In this document: piece after piece, positions 19,081 through 28,970 of the stretch
How the letters are laid out: each line of letters starts with the position of its first letter
Position numbering within the stretch: position 1 is the stretch's first letter
Assembly (NCBI RefSeq): GCF_014647375.1
Contig: NZ_BMPB01000006.1
Span: 362,052-426,051 of the forward strand
DNA length: 64,000 bases
Source: Parabacteroides faecis
GTDB lineage: Bacteria; Bacteroidota; Bacteroidia; Bacteroidales; Tannerellaceae
Reading direction: 5' to 3'
Translations under genes and position numbers: made by a program
Notes under the pieces: model-generated
The model's database searches: none
What the model was told of the DNA's origin: nothing
Seen by the model: only the letters and a program-made list of their open reading frames with translations

Positions 19081-21957
19081 ATGCAGATACCTACGTTTCG
19101 ATACCTGTTTTTAGCTGTATTTGGCTTGCTTACTTCTTTAAGTATGCAGGCACAGTTTCTTGATTACGGTTCTGATCCGGCACGCTTCAAATGGAACATC
19201 GTTAAATTGCCTCATTATAATCTGGTCTATCCGCAGGGAAACGATTCGATGGCTTATAAATATGCACTCTATCTGGAGAATGCTTATCCGCATTTGCAGA
19301 AAACGATAGGTATCGGCATGCAGAAAAAGTTTCCGGTGATCCTTCATCCGGCTAATATGTCGTCCAACGGCTTGGTATCGTGGGCACCGCGCCGTATGGA
19401 GCTGATTACAACACCTTCCTCTAAACTCGACGGGGTAAGCTGGGATAAACACCTCGTGCTGCATGAGTCACGCCATGTCCTTCAGACCAGCAAGGTTATG
19501 CGGGGCTGGTTTAAACCGTTATATTATGTGATAGGCGAACAGGCTGCCGGTGTGGCTGCTTTTTTCATGCCGAGCTGGTTTCTGGAGGGCGACGCTGTCG
19601 GAACGGAGACTTCCATGTCGAACGGCGGGAGAGGGCGGTTGCCGGAATTCAGTATGCCTTACCGTGCCCAAATGCTGGGAGAAGGTAAGAATTATTCGTT
19701 CGATAAATGGTACTTGGGTTCTTATAAGGATTATACCGGCGATTATTATGCGTTGGGGTATAATCTGACTTCTTTTGCCCGTCACCGTTTCGGATCGGAT
19801 ATCTGGGATAAGACTACCACCCGTTATGTGAACCGTTTCTTTGCGATCCCGATGTTCAGCAACGCTTTCAAACATAATGCAGGAATCAGTATCGACGGAC
19901 TGTATAATGAAACATTCGACTTTTTGCGTAAAGAGTGGGAAAAGATGGATACGGCGGCTGTTACGCCTGCTTTCCTTTCTCCGGCATCCGGGATGTACAC
20001 CTCTTACCGTTATCCGCAGGCCGTGAACGATTCGACGGTCATTGCCGTTAAATCGGGAATACAGGATATCAATTCGCTGGTATCGGTAACGAACGGGAAA
20101 GAGAAGCGGCTATGTTATCTCGGTACGATCAATAGCCGTCTGAACCTGGCGGGCAATCGGTTATACTGGACGGAGGTCGTTCCCGGACTCCGCTGGACAC
20201 ATGAAAACTATTCCGTTATCAAACAGTATGACCTGGAGACCGGGCGGCTGACGACACTCACTCCCCGCCAACGTTATCTGGCTCCGGCTATCGATAAGGA
20301 TAATCGTACAGCGGCTGTTTCCCGTTTTACGGTAAGCGGTGAAAACCAGTTGGTGCTGGTCGATCTGGCAACAGGGAAGGAACAACGTTATTTTACAGTG
20401 CCTGATAATGCCTTTTTGAAAGAACTGACTTTTGGTGATGATGGAAAGATAACCGCTGTGGCAGTTACCGATACCGGGATAAGCTTGTTACAACTGGATA
20501 CGCAAACCGGTGCATGGAGCGAGTTGCTGGCAACTACCTCTGTGAATATCACAGCTCCGTTCTGGAGTGACGGTAAGCTGTATTTTGAATCGGGGGCAAA
20601 CGGAACCAATAATATCTATTCCCTGAACTTGCCGGATACAACCGTCTACCGGTTGACATCTGCCCGCTTTGGGGCGTTCGATCCTGCTTTTTTCCCCGGC
20701 AAAGACAAACTTCTCTATTCGGATTATCAGGCAGAGGGATACCGTATCGGTTCGTTGCCGGTCGATAGCCTGAAAGCTGAAAAGGCTGATCTGGGAGAGC
20801 CTTTTCATTCCCCGCTGGTCGCTTCGTTGGCGCAGCAGGAACAGTTCAATCTCGATTCTGCAGAACTGACCCCCATCGAATTTGCTCCCCGCCCTTACCG
20901 GAAGGGATTACATACGTTCAAACTTCACAGCTGGGCTCCTTTCTATTATGATGTGGCAGAGGCTATGAATACAGGTGCCGACGATTTGAGTACGATCGTG
21001 AAACCCGGTGTTATGGTCTTGTCACAAAATACGTTGAATACAGCCATTATGCAGGCGGGATGGTATTATCGAAAAGGCGAACATCACGGTAAGTTGTCAT
21101 TTACTTACAAAGGCTGGTTCCCGGTTATCGATATAGCCGCCGACTATGGCGGAAAGGCATTCGATGTAACCTGGATGACCAACGACAAAGGAAAAGAGGT
21201 TGCGCAGGCCAAAACAGTGAAGCGGACGTTGCTGGAAGCCGAAGCACGTGTCTATCTTCCTTTCAATTTGACCCGCAACCATTATATACGTGGAATACAA
21301 CCGGCTGTTGCATACTATTTTACAAACGACAAGTACCAGCAATACGAAAGCCGTACATATAGCAATTTCCAATATATCCTGCCGGAAGTGTTGTTTTACA
21401 GTTACCGCAAGAAAGCATTGCGTGATATTCTTCCCCGGTGGGGATATCAGTTGCGTCTGCAATACCTGCAATCTCCTTTTAACAAAGAGAATTACGGAAG
21501 CCTGTATGCAGGGCGCCTTACTACTTACTGGCCCGGTATCCTGCGTAACCACGGGTTGATGCTACGGGTAGGATATCAATATCAGAGTGTGGACAATAAA
21601 ACGTTGTATTTGCCGAAGCACCTGATCGAAAAGCCTCGTGGATATGATTTTATGTATCAGACCCGGCAGCAGATTGCCTTTAAAGCGGATTATGCTTTTT
21701 CTATCTTTTCTCCGGACCTTAGTCTGGGACAACTGGCTTATATCCGGCGTTTGCGTGCCAATCTGTTTTACGACCTCAACCGTAACCAGGCAGCGAAAGG
21801 GCGTGACTGGACGACACAGAGTTCTTTCGGTACTGACCTGATATTCGACTGGAATGTTTTTCGGATGAGCTTCCCGTTAACTACCGGTGTACGCTTGATA
21901 CAACCGATCGATTACGGTAAATTCCAGGCCGAGGCGTTGTTCTCCATTACATTTTAG
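19081..21957 (+). CDS. Exported HExxH metallopeptidase-like protein with propeller and outer-membrane barrel
   Basis: A 958-residue protein with a signal peptide (cleavage near residue 24, MQAQ). Residues ~30-200 carry a zinc-peptidase motif H128-E-S-R-H132, and the downstream WFLEGDA segment offers Glu169 as the third ligand, as in gluzincin/peptidase-MA-like domains. A region of WD40/TolB-like beta repeats follows (~330-620). The last ~300 residues are rich in alternating strands and end in a terminal Phe (FSITF), typical of an outer-membrane beta barrel. Proteolysis at the outer membrane is the best guess, but the substrate is unknown. It is transcribed divergently from the permease operon and may be regulated independently. 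I do not recognise a named gene. Confidence 0.72.
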   Translation: MQIPTFRYLFLAVFGLLTSLSMQAQFLDYGSDPARFKWNIVKLPHYNLVYPQGNDSMAYKYALYLENAYPHLQKTIGIGMQKKFPVILHPANMSSNGLVSWAPRRMELITTPSSKLDGVSWDKHLVLHESRHVLQTSKVMRGWFKPLYYVIGEQAAGVAAFFMPSWFLEGDAVGTETSMSNGGRGRLPEFSMPYRAQMLGEGKNYSFDKWYLGSYKDYTGDYYALGYNLTSFARHRFGSDIWDKTTTRYVNRFFAIPMFSNAFKHNAGISIDGLYNETFDFLRKEWEKMDTAAVTPAFLSPASGMYTSYRYPQAVNDSTVIAVKSGIQDINSLVSVTNGKEKRLCYLGTINSRLNLAGNRLYWTEVVPGLRWTHENYSVIKQYDLETGRLTTLTPRQRYLAPAIDKDNRTAAVSRFTVSGENQLVLVDLATGKEQRYFTVPDNAFLKELTFGDDGKITAVAVTDTGISLLQLDTQTGAWSELLATTSVNITAPFWSDGKLYFESGANGTNNIYSLNLPDTTVYRLTSARFGAFDPAFFPGKDKLLYSDYQAEGYRIGSLPVDSLKAEKADLGEPFHSPLVASLAQQEQFNLDSAELTPIEFAPRPYRKGLHTFKLHSWAPFYYDVAEAMNTGADDLSTIVKPGVMVLSQNTLNTAIMQAGWYYRKGEHHGKLSFTYKGWFPVIDIAADYGGKAFDVTWMTNDKGKEVAQAKTVKRTLLEAEARVYLPFNLTRNHYIRGIQPAVAYYFTNDKYQQYESRTYSNFQYILPEVLFYSYRKKALRDILPRWGYQLRLQYLQSPFNKENYGSLYAGRLTTYWPGILRNHGLMLRVGYQYQSVDNKTLYLPKHLIEKPRGYDFMYQTRQQIAFKADYAFSIFSPDLSLGQLAYIRRLRANLFYDLNRNQAAKGRDWTTQSSFGTDLIFDWNVFRMSFPLTTGVRLIQPIDYGKFQAEALFSITF

Positions 21958-22080
21958 GAAAGAATCGTTCACTCTTCACCTTTATGTATATAAGTTGTTG
22001 CTTATTAGTTGTTTATCTTGTGGTAAATCGAGTGAATGGTTTGACTAAAAGGTGAATGGTTTATCCGAACCCTTCACCCA

Positions 22081-22100
22081 GCCTCCTGCCGAGGCTTTAT
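22081..22100 (+). terminator. Weak terminator-like hairpin after the 958-aa gene
   Basis: GCCTC-CTGCC-GAGGC followed by TTTAT gives a 5-bp GC-rich stem and a short T run. It lies 124 bp downstream of the stop codon. The stem is short, so function is uncertain. Confidence 0.3.
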
Positions 22101-22265
22101 AGAGTGAAATTGTTTACACCAGAAGAAGAAGGATACTTTGTTAATCGGTTTCGCGGTCATACATAGAAAATATTTGAGCCAATGTGGCAATATGCCCATG
22201 TGCCAATTTAGAAAGATTTGAACTATTCAGCTATAAACCATCAGTCATCAATAGGGCTGGTATAG

Positions 22266-22437
22266 TTACAGGTCCATTTGCCGTCGGTTTTAACCGACGG
22301 ATAAGTAAATACTCTATCTTTTTGGACTTTAGTCCCATTTAAAGAGTCTCTCTATGTAAAGAGAAATGTGGCTGAAGCCAATAAAGAGAAGCAACTTGTA
22401 AACCGTCAGTTAAAACTGACGGCAAATAAACCTGTAA
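22266..22437. repeat. 172-bp MITE/REP-like element with 35-bp terminal inverted repeats
   Basis: Outer arms at 22266-22300 and 22403-22437 are inverted copies with four mismatches in 35 bp. Each arm itself contains a perfect palindrome: GCCGTCGGTTTTAACCGACGG-type on the left, and its CCGTCAGTTAAAACTGACGG counterpart on the right. The interior holds further small palindromes (GGACTTTAGTCC and TGGCTGAAGCCA). No coding capacity is visible. The nested palindromes resemble REP/BIME-type intergenic repeats or a miniature transposable element mobilised in trans. Confidence 0.7.
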
Positions 22438-22580
22438 TGGCTAAGTCACTTTGATAAAGGGATAGCTCATTATTGATAAATTCCGAACCTTTCCCTTAAT
22501 CCTACTATCATTCATATAATTGGGAACTAATCGGAAAGTAATATATAGCTAATGGTAAACATGCTATCAGGTCGTTTTTT

Positions 22581-22634
22581 GACCGCCATCGTTAAGCTTG
22601 TCGACGTGGGTGGTTAAGCTTAATGACGGTGGTC
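22581..22634. repeat. Imperfect 19-bp inverted repeat with GTTAAGCTT words
   Basis: Arms at 22581-22599 and 22616-22634 match with three mismatches, both ending in TTAAGCTT/AAGCTTAA at the loop side. A third GTTAAGCT word follows at 22658. The stem has 19 bp with a 16-bp loop. There is no T run, so it is not an obvious terminator; it is probably another intergenic repeat unit. Confidence 0.5.
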
Positions 22635-22896
22635 GAAAAGCTTGCCGGGCATGGTCGTTAAGCTATTGGGTTATCATTTTTGTGTTAATATACTATTGTC
22701 GGCGGGTTAATGGGTTATATGATAATGGATAGTAGTTCAGGGTGAAGGGTTTGTAGTAACCATTCATCCTTTTGCTTAACCGTTCACCTGAGTGTCGTAT
22801 TGTAATTGTCATTATATTAGTTATATACGATAGAATGGTGAACGGTGAATGCTTTTATGTCTGAATTGCATAGATATGCTTGTCTGTTTTCCGGAT

Positions 22897-25266
22897 TTAT
22901 TCTGTTTTAATTGCTTTCGCAGGGTTTGTCCGTGCTGCTTTTCGTATCTGCCAGATCAGGGTGATCAGCGATATGCTTGCGGTCAGCAGGAAAGCAACAG
23001 CAAAAATCCACCAGGATAACGGTGCTTTATTGGCAAAGTTCTCCATATATTTCGTGATAGCCAGCCAGGAAAGAGGCGTAGCGATGATGAAAGATAATCC
23101 CAGCAGCCTGTAATATTTTCGCAACAGCAAATTGGTGATGACTCCCACTGTCGCTCCGTTTACTTTACGGATTGCTATTTCCTTGTAGCGCTGCTGAATA
23201 TCGAAAAGCGAAAGGCTGAATAAGCCCATAGAAGATATCAGGATGGAAATTAAGGTGAAAACAGTATAAATCCGGGCTACCAACCGGTCTTTTTCGTACA
23301 TGGCACTGATCTCATCTTCGACGAAGGTATATTCAAATTCACCCCCGATGGTCTTATCATGCAATCCTTTCAGAAGTTGTATCGCTTCCTGGCGGCGTCC
23401 GGGTACAATGGAAGCCATTAGTTTCCCCGGCCAGAACAATTCGTCCTGTACGTCTTTGAGGGTGATGACAATCGGTTGGTTGCGCTGGGAGAGGTGTACT
23501 ACCTGAAATTCGGGAGTAAAACCTTTTACCAGAAACGACTCGGTACCATTATACGAATCTCTCTCCAGTTCCGTAGGGGCTTGCCCATTCTGACTGAATA
23601 ACTTTCTGGCGGTTTCATTCATCAGTACTTCTTTTTCACTTTGGGGAAACTTATCTGCTGAAACCGGTATTTCATATACATCAAAGAAACTTTTGTATAG
23701 CTTCACTTGAAGGACTTCCTGCCATTCTCCTCCCGGAATACGCATATTTATCCTGTTAAACTGATCGTCCGGCAATTCATACGGGCTTTCTCCGTAAGAG
23801 AATGTCTGGAATAGGGGAGATACTTTGAGTGCTTCCTGCACAGTAAAAGAAATATCATCAGATCGTTTCTGGTCTTCTTCTCCATAGGTCATTTTGGAAG
23901 AAGGACGTATGAACCAGGCTTTTATGATGTCCTGCGTCCGATATCCCAGGTCTGCATTCAGCATAAAATGTAATTGCTTCATAAAGAACAGGGAAGAAAT
24001 GATCAGGCAACAGGTAATCACATACTGAACGACAAGAAAAAGAGAACGGGTACCCATTTTGTTTTTTCCGGGAGTAATTCCCTGAAGCGAACGGATCGTT
24101 TGCCGGTAGCTGTAATTGAAAAACGGGTACAGCGTGATGATCAACGGCAATCCGAGCAAGAGGATAAGGGTTAGGACTGTGTTGAAGGATGAACCGACAG
24201 TAGCGATGATGCCCAGTTGATTGATTTGTATCGGTTGGGTGATCTCGATGATCATCCAACTAAGAAAAAGAGCGATAGCTGTCAGTACCAGATTCTCTGC
24301 ATATAGCTGGATAAACAGTTGTACAGGTCTTGCCCCGAATACTTTTTTCATTCCCAGTTCACGGCCTCGTTTAATGATAACGACCGAGCTGATATGAATA
24401 AAGTTGAACAAGCCGATAAATAATAACAGTATGGCGACAAACGACAGTATTTTCAGGCTGTCGGCATTTCCTTGCCGGAAAGTGTCCTGTCCTTTGTCAA
24501 TGGCTTTATCCATATACAGTTTGTCGAGCGGTATGACCTGGAAAAAGAAACTTTTACTACCCGCCTTATGAAAGTCCGTTTTGAGTTTCTCGTTGATCTG
24601 TCTGGCATCGACACCGGGAAAAGCCAGGGCGACACTGAAATAATTAACCGGCGGCCAACGCCATTGTAGTTCTTTGGATATCAGCAGGTCGAAAGCTAGC
24701 GAACTTTGTGTATGTGGCTCTCCGATAATACCTTTGATAGTCAGAATATTTCCGTTATAGTCAAAGTTCTTGCCGATCGGACTTTCTTCACCGAATAATT
24801 TCTGTGCGAACCGTTTTGTGATGACGGCTTCTTTAGGGTCAGTCAATAGCCGGGAACGGCTTCCTTCTATGACCGGGAAGTCGAGTATCTGAAGGAAGAA
24901 GGTATCTGTTGCCAGGACATGTGCTTTGAATCTTTTTTCATCGACTTTGATCTCTGCATTACCGAGGGAGACAAAGGAGGTCCTTTGCTCTATTTCCGGA
25001 ATGTCCAGCGGATTGACGTAGTCTCTTTTCATGAGTACGTTGTCTGTTGTGCATAAGAGTGTTTTTTGTTCTCCCTCCCCCCAGTGGCGTACACTCAGAT
25101 ACATCCGTTCATGATTTTTATTGAAATGATCGGTCGTCGCTTCGCTATATACATATCGGCTGATAATGATAACACAGGCCAGGCTCAATGCCAGACCGAG
25201 TACATTGATAACAGTGTATAAACGGAAACGCATCAGTGAGCGTATGGCTAGTAGGATGATCTTCAT
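22897..25266 (-). CDS. Double-FtsX ABC transporter permease, permease 8
   Basis: A 789-residue permease of the MKIILLAIR...LRFRLYT type. The first TM (~18-38) is followed by a periplasmic domain with the TTDHFNKNHERMYLSVRHWG segment. The FtsX halves carry ELGMKKVFGAR and EIAIRKVNGAT, and the C-terminus is NPAKAIKTE. It is the last gene of the TolC-adaptor operon, 22 bp after its closest relative permease 9. Because its operon partners include an adaptor and an outer-membrane channel, this permease may take part in a tripartite MacAB-TolC-like machine. The required ATPase is not encoded here. Confidence 0.88.
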   Translation of the reverse strand: MKIILLAIRSLMRFRLYTVINVLGLALSLACVIIISRYVYSEATTDHFNKNHERMYLSVRHWGEGEQKTLLCTTDNVLMKRDYVNPLDIPEIEQRTSFVSLGNAEIKVDEKRFKAHVLATDTFFLQILDFPVIEGSRSRLLTDPKEAVITKRFAQKLFGEESPIGKNFDYNGNILTIKGIIGEPHTQSSLAFDLLISKELQWRWPPVNYFSVALAFPGVDARQINEKLKTDFHKAGSKSFFFQVIPLDKLYMDKAIDKGQDTFRQGNADSLKILSFVAILLLFIGLFNFIHISSVVIIKRGRELGMKKVFGARPVQLFIQLYAENLVLTAIALFLSWMIIEITQPIQINQLGIIATVGSSFNTVLTLILLLGLPLIITLYPFFNYSYRQTIRSLQGITPGKNKMGTRSLFLVVQYVITCCLIISSLFFMKQLHFMLNADLGYRTQDIIKAWFIRPSSKMTYGEEDQKRSDDISFTVQEALKVSPLFQTFSYGESPYELPDDQFNRINMRIPGGEWQEVLQVKLYKSFFDVYEIPVSADKFPQSEKEVLMNETARKLFSQNGQAPTELERDSYNGTESFLVKGFTPEFQVVHLSQRNQPIVITLKDVQDELFWPGKLMASIVPGRRQEAIQLLKGLHDKTIGGEFEYTFVEDEISAMYEKDRLVARIYTVFTLISILISSMGLFSLSLFDIQQRYKEIAIRKVNGATVGVITNLLLRKYYRLLGLSFIIATPLSWLAITKYMENFANKAPLSWWIFAVAFLLTASISLITLIWQIRKAARTNPAKAIKTE

Positions 25267-25288
25267 GAGGATGTATTATATAATTAGT

Positions 25289-27697
25289 TTATTCGGATTT
25301 GATAGCTTCGGCCGGATTGGTCCGTGCCGCTTTCCGTATCTGCCAGATCAGTGTTGCCAAAGATATGCCGGCTGTAATCAGTAGGGCGACGGCGAAGATC
25401 CACCAGGAGACAGATGCCTTGTGTGCGAAGTCTTCCAGATAGCGGTTGATGGCTAGCCAGGAGATTGGTGCGGCTATCAAGAAGGCGATTCCCAATAGTT
25501 TGTAATATTTCTGCAAGAGCATTCGCATGACGATGGCGGTAGTGGCCCCGTTTACTTTGCGGATGGCTATTTCGCGGAAACGTTGCTGTACGTCGAATAA
25601 CGAGAGACTGAATAGACCCAGGGAAGAGATCAGGATTGCGATTACGGCAAAGATGGAATAGATCTGTGTAAGGTGAAGATCTTCCAGATATAGTTCCCTG
25701 TGCTTGTCTTCGATAAAGCTATATTCGAAATTACCGCCGATCAGTTCGTCGTGCATACTTTTCAGAAATTGTATGGCTTCCTGCCTTTTCCCGGGAGCGA
25801 TCGAAGCGAGTAAAGGTTCTCCGTACCAACTGGCACTTGGGGTCAGTATGATCGGATAATTTTTATTCGACAGATGGATGGGATTGAAATCTTTGAAAAC
25901 ACCTAATATACGATACGGTGGGTTCTGACTCATATCTCCTCCCAAATTGTACCATAATCGCTTCTCGGGTTGTAAGACTGTGCTTTCGATATCTTTTATA
26001 CCTAATAGCTTCTTACCGGATTCGCTGATATACAATTCGTATCCTCTGTTCGATGGTTCTTCGTTGCTGATTGGTTCCCCTTCTATGATTTGGAGATTGA
26101 ATAGTTTCATCCAGGCGGGCGTATTACTCATCACCCAGAATTCCTCGTATTTGCCGTCGGGCAGTTTGAATTTGGTGGTATACCCTTTATTCTTTGTGTT
26201 TTTTATCGGTTGATCTCCATACGTCCAATGTTCGAATAACGGAGATGTATCCATTTTCTGTTGGACAATCTGTTTGATATCTTGTCTTCTTTTATCTTCT
26301 TTAGCCCATTCCTCCGGCGTGAGATCCTTTCCCATATAATGGAATTTCATGAATTGGGTCTCGATAATATCTTCTGTCCGTATTCCGATATCAGCATTTA
26401 GCATGAACCGTAATTGTTTGGTAAAGAACAGTGAACAGGTGACAAGGGCAAAAGTAATGATATATTGGGTTGTCAGGAATAATTTGCGTGAGACAATAGA
26501 ACCTCCGGCCTGGTTGACGGAGCGAAGAGATTTGATTGGGGCTGAATAGTTGTAACGGATATAGGGAATCAATGCCGTGACACATGGAAGGATCAGCAGA
26601 ATGCAACCCGAAAGGAGAAGGTCGAACTCTCGGTTGGATACCGGGGTGATATTCAATTGCGTTCGTACTAACGGGTCGGTTATCTCGACGATCATCCATC
26701 CTGCTAACAGGGCAATTCCGGTCATCAGGATATTTTCCATATATAACTGTGCATAGATCATTTTACTTCCGGCTCCGAATACTTTCTTCATGCCGAACTC
26801 TCTTCCCCTCCGTAAAATAACAACCGAGTAGATATTAATGAAATTGAAGAGTCCGATAAGCAAAATCATCAATGCAACTATCGACAGGATCCATACATGA
26901 GTAAAGTTACCGGTTCTGAAGAAGTAGTTTTCGATATTACCGTTGAAATAGACTTTTGATAGCGGGTAAAGCTGGAAGCGGAGGCTGAATCGCCATAATT
27001 CCATGTGCATGAATTTGTTGTACTGTGCATTGACCTGCTGATAATCGGTGTTCGGATGAAGCCGTACCAGATGAATGCCGATATGATCCCAGAAGGAGGA
27101 TAACCGGTCGGAGACTATAATGTCAAAGTCTATACTACTGGCAGTTACCGGTTCCCCGATGATACCGACGATCGTGACAACTTTACCGCTGAAGAGTTGC
27201 AATTGTTTACCGAGTACCGGTTCTTCTGCAAATATTTTCCGGGCAAACTGCCGGGTGATAATGGCTTCATTCGGTTTTGTCAGCGTCGTTGTGCCGCTGA
27301 TCAGCGGATATGTTAGTATTTTGAAGATATTACTGTCGGCTACAAGGGTTTTGCATCCGTATCCTTTGTCGTTATATAAGCAATCGGTATTGTCATATAA
27401 TATCATTCGGCTTGCATATTCTACAGCGGGATGCTCCAACAAATTGATAAATGAGGCTTCGTTGTTCGGATTTCCTATATCGGAATATCTGAGGATACCC
27501 GGATTTTGATCGTCTTCATAAACCGTTACATAGATCCTGTCGAGTTCCGGAAGAAAGTGATCGGTGGATAATTCACTGTGTACATACCGGCCGATAGTAA
27601 TTACACAGGCCATACTAAGGGCTAGCCCTAAAATATTTATAATGGTATAGAGCCGAAAATGACTAAGTGCTCGTATGGCAAGTAGAAGTATTTTCAT
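25289..27697 (-). CDS. Double-FtsX ABC transporter permease, permease 9
   Basis: An 802-residue paralogue of permeases 4 and 8. It shares LYTIINILGLALSMAC, STDHFLPELDRIYVTV, EFGMKKVFGAG, EIAIRKVNGAT and the tail TNPAEAIKSE. The second periplasmic domain is relatively rich in charged residues (EEWAKEDKRRQDIKQ). It lies 18 bp downstream of the adaptor gene. Two similar but non-identical permeases in a row suggest a heterodimer, as in LolCE, though this is an inference. Confidence 0.88.
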   Translation of the reverse strand: MKILLLAIRALSHFRLYTIINILGLALSMACVITIGRYVHSELSTDHFLPELDRIYVTVYEDDQNPGILRYSDIGNPNNEASFINLLEHPAVEYASRMILYDNTDCLYNDKGYGCKTLVADSNIFKILTYPLISGTTTLTKPNEAIITRQFARKIFAEEPVLGKQLQLFSGKVVTIVGIIGEPVTASSIDFDIIVSDRLSSFWDHIGIHLVRLHPNTDYQQVNAQYNKFMHMELWRFSLRFQLYPLSKVYFNGNIENYFFRTGNFTHVWILSIVALMILLIGLFNFINIYSVVILRRGREFGMKKVFGAGSKMIYAQLYMENILMTGIALLAGWMIVEITDPLVRTQLNITPVSNREFDLLLSGCILLILPCVTALIPYIRYNYSAPIKSLRSVNQAGGSIVSRKLFLTTQYIITFALVTCSLFFTKQLRFMLNADIGIRTEDIIETQFMKFHYMGKDLTPEEWAKEDKRRQDIKQIVQQKMDTSPLFEHWTYGDQPIKNTKNKGYTTKFKLPDGKYEEFWVMSNTPAWMKLFNLQIIEGEPISNEEPSNRGYELYISESGKKLLGIKDIESTVLQPEKRLWYNLGGDMSQNPPYRILGVFKDFNPIHLSNKNYPIILTPSASWYGEPLLASIAPGKRQEAIQFLKSMHDELIGGNFEYSFIEDKHRELYLEDLHLTQIYSIFAVIAILISSLGLFSLSLFDVQQRFREIAIRKVNGATTAIVMRMLLQKYYKLLGIAFLIAAPISWLAINRYLEDFAHKASVSWWIFAVALLITAGISLATLIWQIRKAARTNPAEAIKSE

Positions 27698-27715
27698 GGT
27701 ATCTGTTTTCTGCTT

Positions 27716-28966
27716 TTATTTCAGAATCAATTCTTCCGCGTCGCCAAAAGTACTATATCCGGTGACAATAACCTTGTCGCCTGCTTGTAATCCGCCGGTA
27801 ATCTCATACTGCTGCGGATTCTGGCGGCCGATGCTGATGCTTACTTTACGCGCTTTTGTTCCTGCCTCGTTCAGTTTATATATCCATTGTCCGCCGGTAG
27901 TCTGGAAGAAATCTCCGCGGGGGATGACCAAGGCTTCTTCCGGTTGTCCCAGTTCGACCTGTACACGGAAGCTTTTTCCGATACGGACATTGTCGGGAGA
28001 TTCTTCGGTGAAGACAAGGTCGACATCGAAGTTACGGTCTTTTACTTCCGGTACTACTTTGGTGATACGCAACGGATATTTCTTTCCCTGCCAGGTGATC
28101 GTGGCGGGGAGGCCGGTGGTGATACGGTCGATATAATATTCACTGAGTGAGGTATGTATTTTGAACTGGTCGAGTACCTTGATCTCGGCGATGGCCTCTG
28201 TACTCTGTACCTGCTGGCCCGGAGTCACTTTGACGAAACTCAGCTGTCCTGCCAACGGAGCACGGACGATCAGGTTCTCCATACGTTCCTGAGCGCGGTC
28301 GAATTTCTTTCGTTCCCGTTCCAGGTCGTTCTTCATCAGTTCGCGGCGGAGGATGGTTGCTGCACTGTCGTGGCGCAAACCTTCCAGTTGCAGAGCCGTA
28401 CTTTGTGTTTTATATTCGAATTCATCCCGCTGTACTTCCAACTGTGCTTTGCTTTTTACACCCATACGGAACTCCTCTTCATCGAGGGCGAAACTCTTTT
28501 TCAGTCGGTTGAGTTCGTAGGTCGTTTGTAGCGTCTGCTTCTGCAGGTCCAGGCTTTTCTGTTCCATTTCGATCTCTTTTTCCTGGTAGGAGATCAGCTG
28601 CTTTTCCCATTCGTCCCGCTGGTCGTCGATAGTACGTACCAGGTCCGGATTATTCAGGGTCAGGATGGTGTCTCCTTTTTCCATCATAGTCCCTTCTTCT
28701 GCCACGATCCGTTCGACGCTTCCGGCTTCCCGGGCATTTATCTTAATGGTCAGGATCGGTTGAACGACGCCCTCCACATCTACGTATTCGAGGAATTTAT
28801 CCGCTTGTGCTTCACCGATAATAAGGTTGTCGGCCTCTGTACGTAGTTTTCGTCCTCCGGATGCAACGATGGAAACATACACTAGGAGGATTATAAAAGC
28901 TACACCTCCGGCAATATGCCAGCGGTAACGGTAATATACGGGTTTCTTTTCAATAGGTCTGTCCAT
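27716..28966 (-). CDS. MacA/HlyD-family periplasmic adaptor (membrane fusion protein)
   Basis: A 416-residue protein with one N-terminal TM helix at ~19-36, anchoring it in the inner membrane. Two halves of a lipoyl-like motif (~75-105 and ~232-260) flank a long alpha-helical coiled coil (~110-230) rich in Glu, Gln, Lys and Arg. A beta-barrel and membrane-proximal domain follow. This is the layout of adaptors that bridge an inner-membrane transporter to TolC. It lies 4 bp after the TolC-like gene and 18 bp before two FtsX permeases, so the physical partners are probably those gene products. Confidence 0.9.
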   Translation of the reverse strand: MDRPIEKKPVYYRYRWHIAGGVAFIILLVYVSIVASGGRKLRTEADNLIIGEAQADKFLEYVDVEGVVQPILTIKINAREAGSVERIVAEEGTMMEKGDTILTLNNPDLVRTIDDQRDEWEKQLISYQEKEIEMEQKSLDLQKQTLQTTYELNRLKKSFALDEEEFRMGVKSKAQLEVQRDEFEYKTQSTALQLEGLRHDSAATILRRELMKNDLERERKKFDRAQERMENLIVRAPLAGQLSFVKVTPGQQVQSTEAIAEIKVLDQFKIHTSLSEYYIDRITTGLPATITWQGKKYPLRITKVVPEVKDRNFDVDLVFTEESPDNVRIGKSFRVQVELGQPEEALVIPRGDFFQTTGGQWIYKLNEAGTKARKVSISIGRQNPQQYEITGGLQAGDKVIVTGYSTFGDAEELILK

Positions 28967-28970
28967 TATT

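Larger units (their letters stand above)
21958..22896. other. Gene-free 939-bp gap between convergent genes, filled with repeats
   Basis: No credible ORF is present. Besides the two inverted-repeat elements listed separately, the gap contains several scattered copies of GGTGAA/TTCACC-type words (for example near 22026, 22051, 22070, 22741, 22782 and 22837) and a TGGCA...TGCCA inverted repeat at 22185-22204. It looks like a dump of degenerate intergenic repeats where two transcription units converge. Confidence 0.7.
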
